Positions 1 through 52,269 of a stretch of DNA of 64,000 nucleotides are shown piece after piece. The DNA is from Undaria pinnatifida (taxonomy: Eukaryota; Sar; Phaeophyceae; Laminariales; Alariaceae). The notes under the pieces are model-generated. The model ran no database searches, had not been told where the DNA came from, and worked only from the letters and a program-made list of their open reading frames with translations. The position numbers were made by a program, and so were the translations under genes. The DNA lies in the NCBI GenBank assembly GCA_012845835.1, contig JABAKD010000024.1:3204061-3268060 (forward strand), written 5' to 3'. How positions within the stretch are numbered: the stretch's first letter is position 1; every line of letters starts with the position of its first letter.

Positions 1-640
1 CCAGTTGCAACTCCTATACTCCAAAATAATATGATATGATAGGGCGTTACGTTGGCGGAAAAGGGGGGGATGGAATACCGGTCGGAGACAATTCAGGGGG
101 AAGGAGGCGGGAGAAAGGGGAGAGGGGAGATGAATTAGTATGGGGATGAGTACGGGGGGGGGGTTAAGGGGCGGGGCAGGGGAGAGGTGATTAGGGAGGG
201 CAGGGGTGAAGGGGGGGGGGTGATGAGGCTGATGGGGGGGAGGGCGTGAGGGTAGGTGAGGCGTGGACAGAGTAAGGAGGCTGAAGGTCGGGGGACGTGA
301 GGGGGAGACGTGATCAGCGGAGGCGAGGAAAAGGAGAGAGGGGGTGGGGGGGCGGGAAGGTAAGACGGAGGCGGGGATGAGGGCGGGGGGGGGTGAGAGG
401 GGTGATTGGGGGGGAGGGATGCGAGGGCGGGGATTAGGGTCAGGAGGGAGGGAGGGGTGGAGGGGGGCGAGGGGTGTGACAGGTGGGGGAGGATTAGAGA
501 GGGAGGGGTGAAAGGCGACGGGAGGAGAGGGGTGATGGGAAGGGGAAAAGGGTGAGAGTGCGGGGGGTGAAGTATGGGTGTAGGAGGGCGAGTGTGGGGG
601 GAGGATGAGGGGAGGAGGGCGGGAGAGAGAAGGAGGGACG
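1..640. repeat. G-rich purine/GGGG simple-sequence tract
   Basis: The first 640 bp is mostly G with short A/T interruptions (runs such as GGGGGAGGG and GGGGTGA). C is scarce, so the strands are strongly asymmetric. Many four-G runs could form G-quadruplexes. No coding potential. Confidence 0.8.
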
Positions 641-1024
641 GAGGGGGGGGGCGTACTCAGCTGTTGCGTGCCTTAGTTATTTGACCGTTGACCACGCACC
701 CCTTTGGAGACGGAGCACCGTTCCTACTCCTTACAGAGACACTTCCAACGTTTGGGCGCTTATTAAGCTTTTTCCACATATTGCATGCCTGGTAGGAACT
801 GTTTCCTTATCCTATCCCCGTCTTGTTTTGCCGTCTGTGGCCACCATCTAGATCTCCTAGAATAGCGATCGTTTTCTTGCTACTCTCTAGTCTACCAAAC
901 TCTTCCGCGTCACATACGTCTAATTTTCTCATCTCCTCCTCTAACGCATCCCGTTCCTCCTGGCATATTTTACATTCTCCTACTATGTGAGTCCTACTCT
1001 ATTGTTGTGTTACTATAGAGGTGC

Positions 1025-1280
1025 AGAATCTTACTACGGTAGCCCCCCCAACTTTTCTTCAACGAACTCGCCGGTTTTGAAACCAACTCCCGGCCGTATC
1101 TCCCGAAATACGGTGCCCCTTGCCGTCCCGACGTCATCGTTCGATAGACCTTTGCAAACAGGAAACTGTTTGAGGATGTTGTTTTCATGGCATCCTTCCT
1201 CGTGTCTAGCAGCCATGATTCATTGAAATCTTCGTTAAAGAAGATCGCCGGTTTTTGGGGGGGCTATCGTAGAATCAGTC
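1025..1280 (-). mobile_element. MITE family 2, copy 1
   Basis: About 256 bp; the right end is GGGCTATCGTAGAATCAGTC and the left end GAATCTTACTACGGTAGC. The interior matches 9,370-9,594 and 28,150-28,376. It abuts the interior of a family 1 element whose left terminus is missing, as if one element inserted into or replaced the end of the other. Confidence 0.6.
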
Positions 1281-1522
1281 TGCACCACTTTTTTTTGTAA
1301 TACTACCCCTCAATTTGGGATCTTAAGACCCTCCGAAAAACTGAGTTGGAAACAAAAAAATACAAAAAAAGCTCCTTCCGGATGAAAAATCCCATGGCCT
1401 AGGTACAGAACGAGCATCATGCGCAAACAAAATGGCCAATTTCCGACGATTTTGTGTTAAGGAGCCCCGTCGTCCAGAAACCAGTTCAGAAGCAAAGTGC
1501 TACCTCTATCGTAGCACGCGTC
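1281..1522 (+). mobile_element. MITE family 1, 5'-truncated copy
   Basis: The interior (TACCCCTCAATTTGGGA, CCCATGGCCTAGGTAC, TTCCGACGATTTTG) and right end (TACCTCTATCGTAGCACGCG+TC) are present; the left terminus is lost at the junction with the family 2 element. Confidence 0.65.
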
Positions 1523-2227
1523 AATCATTGCTGTGCCACACGGGCACATAGGTGCATCCACGTTCTCCTCCTTCCGACTACCAGTATACCTCTTTCTTCT
1601 TTCTGGTAGGTCAAGGGGGGGGGGGCGTGTACTCAGTTTGTGCATGGCCGTAGTCGTATGGCCACAGACTCTCGCACCCCTATTATGCCGGGACAGAGCA
1701 CGTTGGGTGTTCACAAACTAGGCAGACATTGTTTGCTTGCACTAAGCGCGCAGCGCCGTGAGGTGTTCGGCGAGTCGCGTGAAGGGTAAACTGCGTCTTT
1801 CCAAGAGCCGCTCGTAGAACGGACTTCGACACCTCGTGCCTACTTTCTTGCTTATGGATAACAGCGCCAATGAGTTACTTTATTTTCTTGTGCAGCCACT
1901 CCAGATACAGCAATGGGTATTACTATGTACCTGCCTCGTGCGTGCCTTACCATATTCAACACTACGTGATGCGATCATTCCCCTTGTGCGGCGTTAGAGT
2001 TCTCCACCCCGCACAATACGATCTAACTCGATAACCATCATGGTGACCGCCAAAAACAAACAAACAAACAAAAAGGGTACCCTGGTTGTGTAGCTCACGC
2101 AATGATTGGCACGTTTTACAGCTTCGTTGCCAACCAACGCCAACCTCAACGAGGAGTCAAGGGGGCGGGGGCGGTTAAGAAGGGGAGAGGAAATAGGATG
2201 TGGAGGGGGGCGAGTGGGGGGCGTGAG

Positions 2228-2760
2228 GCGAGTGTGCTCCTTCTGCGTGTGGTCGTAGTCGTATGACTACAGACCCTGGAAACTTACAACGCCGGGACGG
2301 AGCACGTCGTGTTTTCACCAAACAGGCAGACGTCGCGAGCATCAGGTGCAAAGCGCCGTCGGGTATTCAGCGAGTCGCATGAAGGGCGAGCTGTATCCTG
2401 CTCAGAACCGCTTGTGAGGCGGACCCTGGCACCATGTGCGCACTTTGCAGCATATGGATGGCAACGTCGACTTAACCAATACCATATGTAAGTTATGGTG
2501 TGGCCAACTCCACATAGAGCAGTGGGTATACTATGTGACTGCCTCGCAGGTGCGTTATCGTGTAAGTACATACGAAGTAGTATACTCTACACGATATCGT
2601 CCCCCTTTTGCGGAGTTAAGGTTCTTTGCCGTGCACGGTATGATCGAACTCGACCACCGCCAATGGTACCGCGAAATCAAACAAAAAAACTGTACCACCC
2701 TGGTTGTCTGGGTCAAGTGGCACGCTTTACAGCGTCGTTGCCAACCGACGCCAACACCAT
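2228..2760. repeat. Poly-G-bounded dispersed repeat, copy 2
   Basis: Parallel to copy 1 over its whole length (shared landmarks GACGGAGCACGTCG, CACCAAACAGGCAGAC and TGGTTGTCTGGGTCAAG). It is bounded by G-rich DNA on both sides (2,160-2,225 and 2,765-2,870). Confidence 0.65.
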
Positions 2761-2983
2761 GGGGGAAGCATGGGGGGGGGGGTGAGAGGGGGGATACGGG
2801 GGGCGGGCGAGGAGGAGATAACGGAGAAGGTAATAAGGAAGTGTGCGAAGGGGAGAAGGGGGGGGGGAGCAATGGAAATGGTGTTGAAGGGTCAAGTGTA
2901 CTTCAAAAGTATTTGTCAAAGTTGGGCCAATAAGTCGTGAAAACGGGCGGACACAAAACGAAAACAGATATCGACATGTAGTA

Positions 2984-3165
2984 GGGGTCTCTTTGTAGTG
3001 CCGGCATGCGCCATCCCGAAATACCGGCACTACAGCGGCAGCCGGCACTGCTCCGCACACTGCCACTATCTGCCGTTTCCATCTGTGCCCACCGATTTTA
3101 CAGGCACTATATCGGGCAACCAGCACTGCTCAATCGGGACTGTAGAGGGGTCACCACTGTGTACC
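2984..3165. mobile_element. MITE family 4, copy 1
   Basis: About 180 bp with diverged inverted ends (GGGGTCTCTTTGTAGTGCC / GACTGTAGAGGGGTCACC) and internal GGCACTA repeats. It matches 18,945-19,121 along its length. No coding capacity. It ends 20 bp from the donor of exon 27. Confidence 0.5.
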
Positions 3166-3184
3166 GGGCATAGCTATACCACAC

Positions 3185-44153
<40,969 letters not shown>

Positions 44154-45300
44154 GATAAGGCCAACCAGCGGCCGATTGACGTGAAGTCAACTATTAATAG
44201 CTGAAGTTGATATCTGGTGGTGGTGATGTTTCTGCTGCTGCTGTTGTGGTGTGGGTATGCGCACGCGCGCAATCGGTGCCGCTCGTAGAGCAACGCGGAT
44301 GTGCACGAACTACGCCGGTCCTGTGGTTATGGTTTTGTTGTTATCGTCGTGGTTGTTGTCCTTGCTGTAGCGACACCGATCGCTCGACCGCGATAAAGGC
44401 AGCTGCATTACGCTCGTTTTTGGGTTGGTGCCGCATTGTTATTGCTGTGCGTGTGTATTGGGATGCGGCCATGCCGTCTACGGGGGCGATGCTCGTACTT
44501 GGTTGAGGTGCTCTCAGGTGCTCACAAGTGAGCGGGTGTGAGCATATTAGAATGATAGCATGTGCAACATGTGAGCGTGATTGCTCGCCACACGGTGTGA
44601 TTTGCCGCCAAGTTCCTGTTCAAGGACACTAAAATGACGGTTACGTGTTCCTGTTGACATAAAAAAATTATTCGGCAGCGAGTCGGCAGGCGGCGGGAAT
44701 TTTTTGTTTCAATCGAGAGTCGAGCGCGTCTAGGGGTAGAGGAGTCAAGATTCCAGAGCTACGAGCTGCTTGTACGAGTGCGTACATGCGTACCGATCTT
44801 GTGGATGGGTACAGCAGAGAAGCTCGAGCAACAACAACGACAACTATTTAGTGCGCTGGTGGCGCCGTGCGCCTAGCGTCATGCAATAATTTAAAAAAAT
44901 GCAATCGCAGCAAAGTTATACGTTGTCGAACGCGGTGGAATAGGACTAGATCATCAGGCTACAGCAATACGCGACAGAATAGCAGTTAAGAATTGCAGGC
45001 TCGACGAAAATGATGGTATGGCCTCGTTTTTGTACTGACCAAATAGTGTTTTTTTTTCTAACCCAACAAGAGTATTTGGGAATGGCAACCACCCTTAACG
45101 AGGCGTCTAGATCATTATCTAGGATAAAGTATGGAAATCGGGGAATATATTGATACACGAGTTTTAATGTGGTCGACCAAACTTTCAGCCAAAAAATTAC
45201 GTGTGCTGCCCACAACAGCAGTGAGTGGTAGTCGGGATGATTTAGAAAGAAAAATAAAGCTTAAGCTCGCACGCCTTCTTCCACATATTTCCATGCACAT
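44154..45300. other. Presumed upstream region of the coiled-coil gene; no gene seen
   Basis: No convincing coding sequence, RNA gene or repeat family. A short GCT/GTT-rich patch lies at 44,210-44,250. I see no clear TATA element at a sensible distance from the ATG at 44,153. Confidence 0.4.
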
Positions 45301-45339
45301 CGTGTGTCAAGTGTCAATTGAACTCCTCCACCATTGTAC

Positions 45340-45425
45340 TCGCAAAATTAGATGTACGTATCACGCAGCTTGTAAAAAAGTTGAATATCGACCCTAACTT
45401 TATCGAACTCACAGCTGACCTCTTT
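45340..45425 (+). repeat. Dispersed 'CTGTGAGTTCGAC...TTTGCAAGCTGCG' repeat, copy in longest open frame
   Basis: CACGCAGCTTGTAAAAAAGT, GAATATCGACCCTAAC and ATCGAACTCACAGCTG match, in inverse orientation, 13,178-13,230, 24,048-24,110, 54,555-54,615 and 59,268-59,320. More diverged relatives are at 8,215-8,270, 52,290-52,345 and 53,418-53,475. Read this way a frame like AACKDEYIDPKFVELTA is partly kept in several copies, hinting at descent from a coding sequence of a mobile element. I do not recognise it. Confidence 0.5.
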
Positions 45426-45482
45426 CGAAAATTTGTTTTGAAAAAAAAAACGCTGGATTTTTTCCTGGACAAAGTTCTACGG

Positions 45483-45532
45483 GCAGGGTTAGGGTTGGGG
45501 TCGGGGTTGGGGTTGGGGCAGGGTTTGGGCCT
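45483..45532 (+). repeat. Telomere-like GGGTTAGGGTTGGGG tract
   Basis: About 50 bp of degenerate GGGTT(A/G)GGG units. It may be an interstitial telomere-like sequence or simple G-rich repeat. Confidence 0.5.
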
Positions 45533-45559
45533 CAAATACTGCTTTGGGCAGATTTTGAT

Positions 45560-46890
45560 ATTTCCCGTCGCATGACACTGGAAGCATACATACTATACGT
45601 GGGCCAAACGAAATTCCCCGATTTCCATGTTTTATCCTATATAATGATCCAGAATTATTTGTGTAAAGGCGGCTCCATCGAACGGTCATCGAATGATTTA
45701 CATCGGAACGGCATCTACGCTCTACTGTCGGAGGGCAAACACAATGAGTATAGTCTTTATATGACCATTCTCTTTTTTCGCGGTCAGGAGTTTTTTCGTC
45801 TCGGCCTCAGCATGGGACTCTCGGAACTGAAATTTCTCGGTTAAATCTCTTCGTTCGAGCGCCGTCTTCGGGGGGCGGCTCACACGCCCCTCGCCCTACC
45901 GTATCCGTTCCGCACCTGGCCGGGATCGGGTACGTGGTGTTAAGGTATTAGTGGGGTATTAGTTCGTTTGTGACCACTTGCAAAAGGTTAACCAATAGCA
46001 TACCCAAACTAAGCCTTATAACACTCTCCCCCCCCTGAAACGGCGGGATAGCAGGTCGACCGGATATACGGCGGACCTCTGTCAATATCCAAGCCGTTTC
46101 ATTCCCTGGGGATACCAGGGAGAGTATTTTTCAAGTTCGACATGGGGAAAATCTGAAAAGTTTATTATTGTGGATCGTGGGGATCGAACCCACGACCCAA
46201 AAACCCATGGTCTGTCGACGACGCCATTTGTTAAGGAACTAGAGGGGAGCCACAGAGTGCCCCCTGCAGGTCTGCCAATTGAGCAGGTCCTCGGAGAGTA
46301 CTCACTTTATTTTCCTTCGTAGAGGCGTAGCTTTATTCGATCCTACCAGAGCCCCGGATAGCTTCTGAGATCGGAGGCACGTCGTGTCTCCGATCTATTT
46401 CCTAACTTTCCCGAATATAAAACGCCAACCTTATCATGCGAAACCCATCCAAATGATCTCAAATTCCGATATTTATGGGCCTTTCGTGGCCGTACCTTAA
46501 CAGTGGGCTGAGCGAGACAAGCGAGAAGTGCGCAAATGTTTGTATTTTGGGCGGTATACGCCCGAGCTATTCTTGGATCTTGGCATATATGCAGAGCATG
46601 AACGAAAACAACATATTGGAAAACATTTACTTCCAAGTTGTCATCATTTCCCAGTTTGCCTCTGATTTCGTCCCCACCACACTTTTTTCATGGTCACACG
46701 TCGAAGCGTTGGGCCTATGGTCGTACGATTGCTGTGTCGTTGCTTTTCGATATCGGATTTCACGGCTAAATACCTTTGTTCGAGCGTTCGCTGTCTTCGA
46801 GGGGGGGCGTTTCCTACCCAATGACATTATCACACCCAGTGTCCGTGCTGTTTCTTCATCCTAGAGAGATACACATTACTAGGTGTTATT
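45560..46890. other. No gene seen; two related segments
   Basis: 45,815-45,880 and 46,755-46,815 share a diverged sequence (AATTTCTCGGTTAAAT / GATTTCACGGCTAAAT ... TTCGTTCGAGCG). Open frames here are up to 129 codons but lack composition, neighbours or splice sites that would support them. Confidence 0.4.
46165..46290 (-). other. tRNA-like / pol III-like sequence
   Basis: On the minus strand GGGTCGTGGGTTCGATCCCC forms a good T-arm with CACGATCC, and TGCTCAATTGGCAGAC upstream resembles a D-arm/A-box. However, the two halves are separated by too much sequence for a normal tRNA, and the acceptor ends do not pair. A tRNA pseudogene or SINE head is more likely than a functional tRNA. Confidence 0.35.
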
Positions 46891-47849
46891 ATGTGGTCAC
46901 AGACTACTGCGAGACAGAGTAAACCAAACAATCGCAAATAATTAGCGAAGGTATAAAGCAAGTGAAATGCTAGCGTACCGGGTACGAGGACACGACAAAA
47001 CAGACCAGACCATAAAAAAGACAGAAAATAAACGCAACGAACGGAGTGGTCGCTTTTGAAAACCGCAGTAGTACGAGAAACAATGTTTTGTATCAGTCTT
47101 TTTCATCAGCGCTCCAAATAGCCGTCGTTCCGTATATATTGGTCCACGATCCACGACCCACCTTTCAGGACCGCAAAATGAATATCCCACACTAATTTCA
47201 TGTATATTTATCCCCACAAACGAAACGTTGATGCACTTCTAAAGGTAGGTGTGATTCTCAAGGTAGTAGTGTTTCGAACGCTTTGTTGTGTGGTTGCAAG
47301 AATTGCGCTGGGTACTGACTGCTGTTGTTGTTGCTGGTCGATACATCATGTGCGCCAGCAATTAATTGATGACAGTATAATACAATTTATAGGGATCTTC
47401 TTGGAAATGTCATCTCGTGTTCGCCAGGAATTAACCGATGATGCAGAGTAATAGGGACCTTGACCTTATATTCTGTGCGCCACAGCAATCGACGATATAG
47501 CAGTATCATAAAAAATAGGGATCTTCTGCACAAATATCTCGTGGTACCTATCAGTACGCATACGCACGTCATACGTAAGTCAATTGGGAAAAAGAAAAGA
47601 AGAGAAAAGAAAGACAGAAGGGTGTTTGCGTTAAAACAATTCACTAAAAACAAATTCCATCATGCTAAAAAAAGGCCAGATTCACTCCGGCATGCCTTTG
47701 GTTGTGTTTGCGGTGAACGAATCGCAGAAAAGGCGTACACGGCCTCCATATCACAGGCGGGAAGCGGAGAGGCAATATCAAATTTCGAATTCAGACATGG
47801 TGCATTAGCACCTATTAATAGACTCACCGACAGGGGCAGGCGCAGCACA

Positions 47850-48180
47850 ACACCATCAGACAAACAGCAGCACAGCAGCAGCAATAAAGGCAGCAGCAGC
47901 AGCAGCAGCGCAATAGCAGCACCGCAGCCGCAGCCGCCGCAGCCGCCGCAGCAGCAGCGGCGGCGGCGGGGGCGAAGGTAGCGGTGGCGATGGCCCCGCC
48001 AGATAAGTTGCGGCACAGCAGCACGAACGCCTGGCTCGATCACCACGATCATCACCACAACAGAGAAGCTAGTTTTTAATTAATTTGTTTAGAAACAAAC
48101 AAACGCAGGAGACACGAGCGGCAGCCGCGGCACAACAGCCGCCGCACAGCAGCAGCAGCAGCAGCAGCAGCAGTAGCGGC
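47850..48180. repeat. CAG/GCC-rich trinucleotide tracts
   Basis: CAGCAGCAG and CGGCGGCGG runs at 47,868-47,975 and 48,148-48,185 separated by ordinary sequence. Frames read as Gln/Ser/Ala or Leu/Cys on either strand. No flanking exon structure was found. Confidence 0.7.
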
Positions 48181-48649
48181 GGCGGTGGCCGTGCGGCGTG
48201 GGTGGCGGTGGCGGTGGAGGCTTCGGCGACAGCGTCGTGCTTTAGAGACGGTGGTTGACAAAATCAGCACCGAATACGACATCACGCAGCAGCAGAGAAT
48301 GAGGTCACATCGTAGAGAGCGCGGGAGCGCTGACTCACTAGCACGTACCCCTGAGGTTGCGCGTACGAGCCATGCTTTCCCAGCTACCCTTTGGTGCCTC
48401 CGCGTCAAGGTTGAGTTGTGTCTACCGCTACCAAGCACCGCGCACAGCGAGCAGTGTCTGCTGTGTGCTGCCGTGTGGGTTGTGCCCTCGTGCCCTCTGA
48501 TTGTTGTGCCGTTGTGCCTGGAGAGCGACGATGTTCAGCTCGGTATTTGTAGGCCAATCGTATGAGCTGGTCGACATTATTGGAAGTTCCCTCTAAATCG
48601 TTCACTCACATCGAAATTTTCAGGCCGTTTTGGGGCAAGTTCTTGAGCA

Positions 48650-50170
48650 GACGACAAAAAGCGGTATACCGCCACCATTCCGCGCCACCGTGCGGTACAA
48701 TAGAATACACCTAGGTTTTGACCCCGATCCGCGACGCTGATTGATCAACTCAGCCTCGTACCGTTTTTTTGACACCAAGACCTTGCGGTGCATCGTACCG
48801 CGGCCTCTCAACTCGGCCGTCACCGTTTCCTGACGCGACCCATAACGCTTTCTGTCGCAAAATATACCATGCGGACCGACTTCGCCCCAGGTTCTTCACG
48901 GCTCACAGCCTTTCATTTTCCGATCGAATCCCAATCATGGGCACAACGTCATGTAGCATCCATAAAACTACGCGCTTTCATAGAACCACGCTCTTTCATA
49001 TTCCTCATATTTTGGATTCCCCTCAGAGATATGGATATACCTACCCCCAACGAATCTCACTTTTGTTGACAATCAACAACCTATCTTCCTCGGAAAAACC
49101 CTTCTAAGCCGGAGCATGCATCCATACCTCTTGTGCCTTCGGCTCAAACAAACCTACCCGACCATGCCTGTGTCGGTAGACTGACTGCATGGCTACAAGA
49201 CTACATGCACAAGGATATGGGCAAGACTACAGGTTATATACTCCCGATATTTTCAAGGTCCACATTTCAATAGTCGAAAGCCGTTGTTTCGTACATAACC
49301 AACCAGCAGTGCACGACCACACGGATGGCGCCACCACTCAAGAACCTCTATTCTGTTTAATAGGTTCTAGGGTATGGGTAGTAGTGTATTCGTATAGGTC
49401 ATTTTCCGGGCATCTCAAGTGTGCCCAAGTTCTTTACTACCAAGTTTAAGTCGCGACGTCTTCTCCTTGCGTGGATTTCAACATAGATAGTGCGGTGTAC
49501 GAACTCGCAAGGCGGACGGCGGACGTCATCCAGTATATGTGTGGGCCAACAGGGTCGTTCGCGTGTAGCGGGACCGTGACTCCCTCTTTGTTCCTTTGCC
49601 GCAGCCTTTTCCCCGCCACCCATACATACCTACCCCAACGCTGGAGCCTGTCCTGTGACCACGGACTTGATTATGCGAGTTAATGTGAGAACAACAACAA
49701 CAACTATAATACGTGTGCGTGGGGTGTGCGGGCTACGTATGGTGCAAGCTATGTATGGTTGAGCAGCGGTTCGTGCTGTGTGCGGAAGAGGTGTTGCAAT
49801 GATTGCTCTGAAGGAATCCGAAATATGAAGGAAAATGAAAGCGCGTCGTTCTATGGATGCTACATGACGTTGTGCCCATGGTTGAGATTCGATCGGAAAA
49901 TGAAAGGCCATTGGCTATGAAGAAGCTGGGGCAAAGTCGGTGCGCACGGTGTATTATGCGACAGAAAGCGTCATGGGTCGCGTCAGGAAACGGTGACGGT
50001 CGAGCTGAGAGGCCGCGGTACGATGTACCGCAAGGTGTTGGTGTCCAAAACCGGTACAAGGCTGAGTTGACCAATCAGCGTCGCGGATCGGGGTCAAAAA
50101 CCTGGGTGTATTCTACTGTATGTACCGCACGGTGGCGCGCAATGGTGGCGGTATACCGCTTTCTGGCGTC
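48650..50170. repeat. Large inverted repeat (two 380-bp arms, 760-bp spacer)
   Basis: 48,650-49,030 and 49,797-50,170 are reverse complements with scattered mismatches and small indels. Shared landmarks are GCGGTATACCGCCACCATT, CGTCACCGTTTCCTGACGCG and GGGCACAACGTCATGTAGCA. Arms begin close to the small palindrome GCGGTATACCGC. It could be a foldback element or two opposed insertions of one element. The spacer carries the AAC-tailed element at 49,640. Confidence 0.75.
49640..49708 (+). mobile_element. (AAC)n-tailed SINE-like element, copy 3
   Basis: CTGGAGCCTGTCCTGTGACC, ACGGACTTGATTATGCGAGT, TAATGTGAG then (AAC)4, in plus orientation. It lies in the spacer of the 48.65-50.17 kb inverted repeat. 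Confidence 0.6.
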
Positions 50171-50189
50171 TTCCCCAAATTCTTCCTTA

Positions 50190-51160
50190 GAAGTTGGCTC
50201 GGTGATTTTTTTTAATAGAATTTTAGATTGAATTATTTTAACGCAAAACACTCTACAGAAGAAAGAAAAGGGGTATTATATTCCGATTCAAGATCAGCCT
50301 GTGCCAAGCCGAAGCAGGCGCTCATTGCTCTTTTTTGTTGTGGGCAATATGATATATGGATGTTAGTATGCCGGGACATGGCGATTTGAACGCCCTTCTC
50401 ATGTCCCGAATGGCTTTATCGTGACCATTTGGGCAACAACTGTATAAATTTATCCCGAGGTTGTCGAGCGTTTGGTAGAAATTGCGGTCGCATGGTAATT
50501 TTTTGCCCTACGCGAGCGAGTAGTGTGCAAGAAAACCCGCGAAAATATTTGCGAGCTAAGGTTTCTGACCCAATACAAGCGACTGGAATCGGGATTTTCA
50601 GCCATTTTTTCGGTGCCGCATAAATAAGCGACAAAGAGTTGATTATTCGGGCATGAAATATTCCATGAGTATTCGACCATTTTGCCAGTGAGTCAAATAC
50701 GCGCTATTTTGGCCTAATTTCAGGCTTTTTTCCGCTGTTGGTTATTATGCTCGAGTCGTGCCAGTCTTAGTTCCACATATATATATATATATATATTATT
50801 ATGTCGTTTTCTTTGAACACCCAATTTTTGTTCCAAATTAAGTGCGCTTATAACCGGGGGGGGCTGAATCCTGCATACGAATGACTCTAATTCGTCCATT
50901 TCATTGCGTTCGGTGCTGTTGTTGCTGTGCAAGTGTTTCTCATCCTCATTTTGAGCGTGCTTGCTCGGCACGCCAACCTGGTATAGGCTCAAAATTGCTT
51001 TTTTGTGCGACCTATCGTTCAAATAGCTCATTGAACTGTGCTCGCATTGCAAATGTTTGCCGTATGCGAGAAGTATGCGAGAAAACCCGAGTCGATCGAA
51101 ATAATTGTGAGCTTATTGGGTCAAAGCCTACCAGCCAATCACGAGAAATGAGCCAACAAT
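50190..51160. other. No gene seen; weakly related 170-bp segments and an (AT)n run
   Basis: 50,470-50,620 and 51,010-51,160 share order and short words (GCGAGAAAACCCG-like, then TGACCCAATACAAGC / GGGTCAAAGCC). An (AT)n tract lies at 50,779-50,800. A hairpin GGGACATG...CATGTCCC lies at 50,367-50,401. Confidence 0.4.
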
Positions 51161-51161
51161 G

Positions 51162-51750
51162 GAGTCGGGGTTGACATGCCGTGCGGGGAGGTATGTCGAC
51201 CCGGGAGATCATCGTTATAGTTCCCGCGTTGTTGGAGCTGTAGAGATTCGGAAGATTTCTGAACCGGGGATGGGGCCCTATCTCCCCCGTGTGCGACGGA
51301 ACTGCCCCCTGTTGGTTGGTGAGCCTATATCATCCTCCTACTAGGGCGGGGGGCCCCTGTGGAGCTCGAACTAGTCAGCTTTTCTAGCCAATGGAACTGG
51401 GGTTTCCACACCGTGGGGGGCGATGTCGACCCGAGAGAACTCGGTTTTTTTCTCCGTTTGTTTTATTTTTATATATATGGAATTTCCCCTGGACCGGGGA
51501 TGGGAAACTATCGTCCCCGGTTGACGCTGGCTCTATAACATACGAACCCCAGCCAATTAGAGATCGGCCGGTGGGTGGCACTGGGGATTTCCATACTGTG
51601 CGGGAAGGTATCAATTCTGGTGATACATCCGTGTTCGTTCCCGGGTTGTCGGAGTTGTATATATCAGAATGGATGATGGTACTGGGAATGGACTCTATCG
51701 TCTCTAGATGGCGGTTACTTTATGTGCGATCTCCAGCCAATGGGCGACCA
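51162..51750. repeat. About 200-bp tandem repeat, three diverged units
   Basis: Units begin near 51,162, 51,393 and 51,580 with GGGGTT(G/T)(A/C)CA and GCGGG(G/A)AGGTAT. Each contains ACCGGGGATGGG, CTATCGTCCCCGG-like and CCAGCCAAT. Confidence 0.65.
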
Positions 51751-52269
51751 GCAATCAGACAAAAAGCCCATACCAGGTATTATTACATGTTTTATTTTCG
51801 TCTAAAACTCCATCGAGCCTGAAATTCTTAGCTCCCGAATTCTTAGTTCATTGCTATCGCGTACTACTACCATTCCATGGACCAGACGAGCGTGGTCTAC
51901 AGCCACAAGTAGCAGCATTATTGTAATATCATTCGAGGAATTGAATGACGAAGGCAGCGACACCGTGTTTCACGCCTAGAATAACGTCAGCAAATCTCTC
52001 CACGATCACTATATATACAGGCAGTCGGCATGCGAGCTTCGGATCTAGATATTATGGTATCATGCATGTAGTAGCAGAAGCTGGCTCAGTGCGCGCCTGT
52101 CAGTTGCGACGTAGGGAACATGCAGCAAACATTTGGCCATCCCTCTGCTGGCCCTCTGGATGCTTGGTTGAGTCGAAACGTCAAGAAACGCACTCGAAAC
52201 GTCTCTTCTTCTTGGCCAGACTAGAGGGTCAGTCTGCGTGGGCTCGGATTTATCCGATCGAAATATATA

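Larger units (their letters stand above)
642..2150. repeat. Poly-G-bounded dispersed repeat, copy 1 (plus fragment at 642-735)
   Basis: A G run is followed by CGTGTACTCAGTTTGTGCAT, then about 500 bp ending near CGCCAACCTCAACG at 2,150. The full copy is about 1,610-2,150 and a short related piece lies at 642-735. It is shared with 2,228-2,760 and 33,488-33,990, and its first 40 bp recurs at 20,281. In each copy the first conserved bases follow a run of G. No long frame is conserved between copies. Fragments of MITE families 1 and 2 lie between 1,025 and 1,522. Confidence 0.65.

Noticed and set aside
2436-2933. A 165-codon plus-strand frame
   Set aside because: It crosses the poly-G-bounded repeat and the adjacent G-rich tract; the frame is not conserved in the other copies.
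46165-46290. Functional tRNA gene
   Set aside because: The T-arm is good, but acceptor ends do not pair and the distance from D-arm-like to T-arm sequence is too long. Kept only as a tRNA-like sequence.
46475-46864. A 129-codon plus-strand frame
   Set aside because: No motif, no splice context, and part of it (about 46,755-46,815) is a diverged copy of 45,815-45,880 in another frame.
47660-48565. Gene encoded by the CAG/CGG-rich region
   Set aside because: Frames on both strands are products of trinucleotide runs; no matching splice sites or ordered segment were found.
50360-50440. tRNA-like sequence with GGCGTTCAAATCGCC on the minus strand
   Set aside because: The apparent acceptor partner GGGACAT lies only a few bases from the T-arm, so the structure is a simple hairpin and not a cloverleaf.
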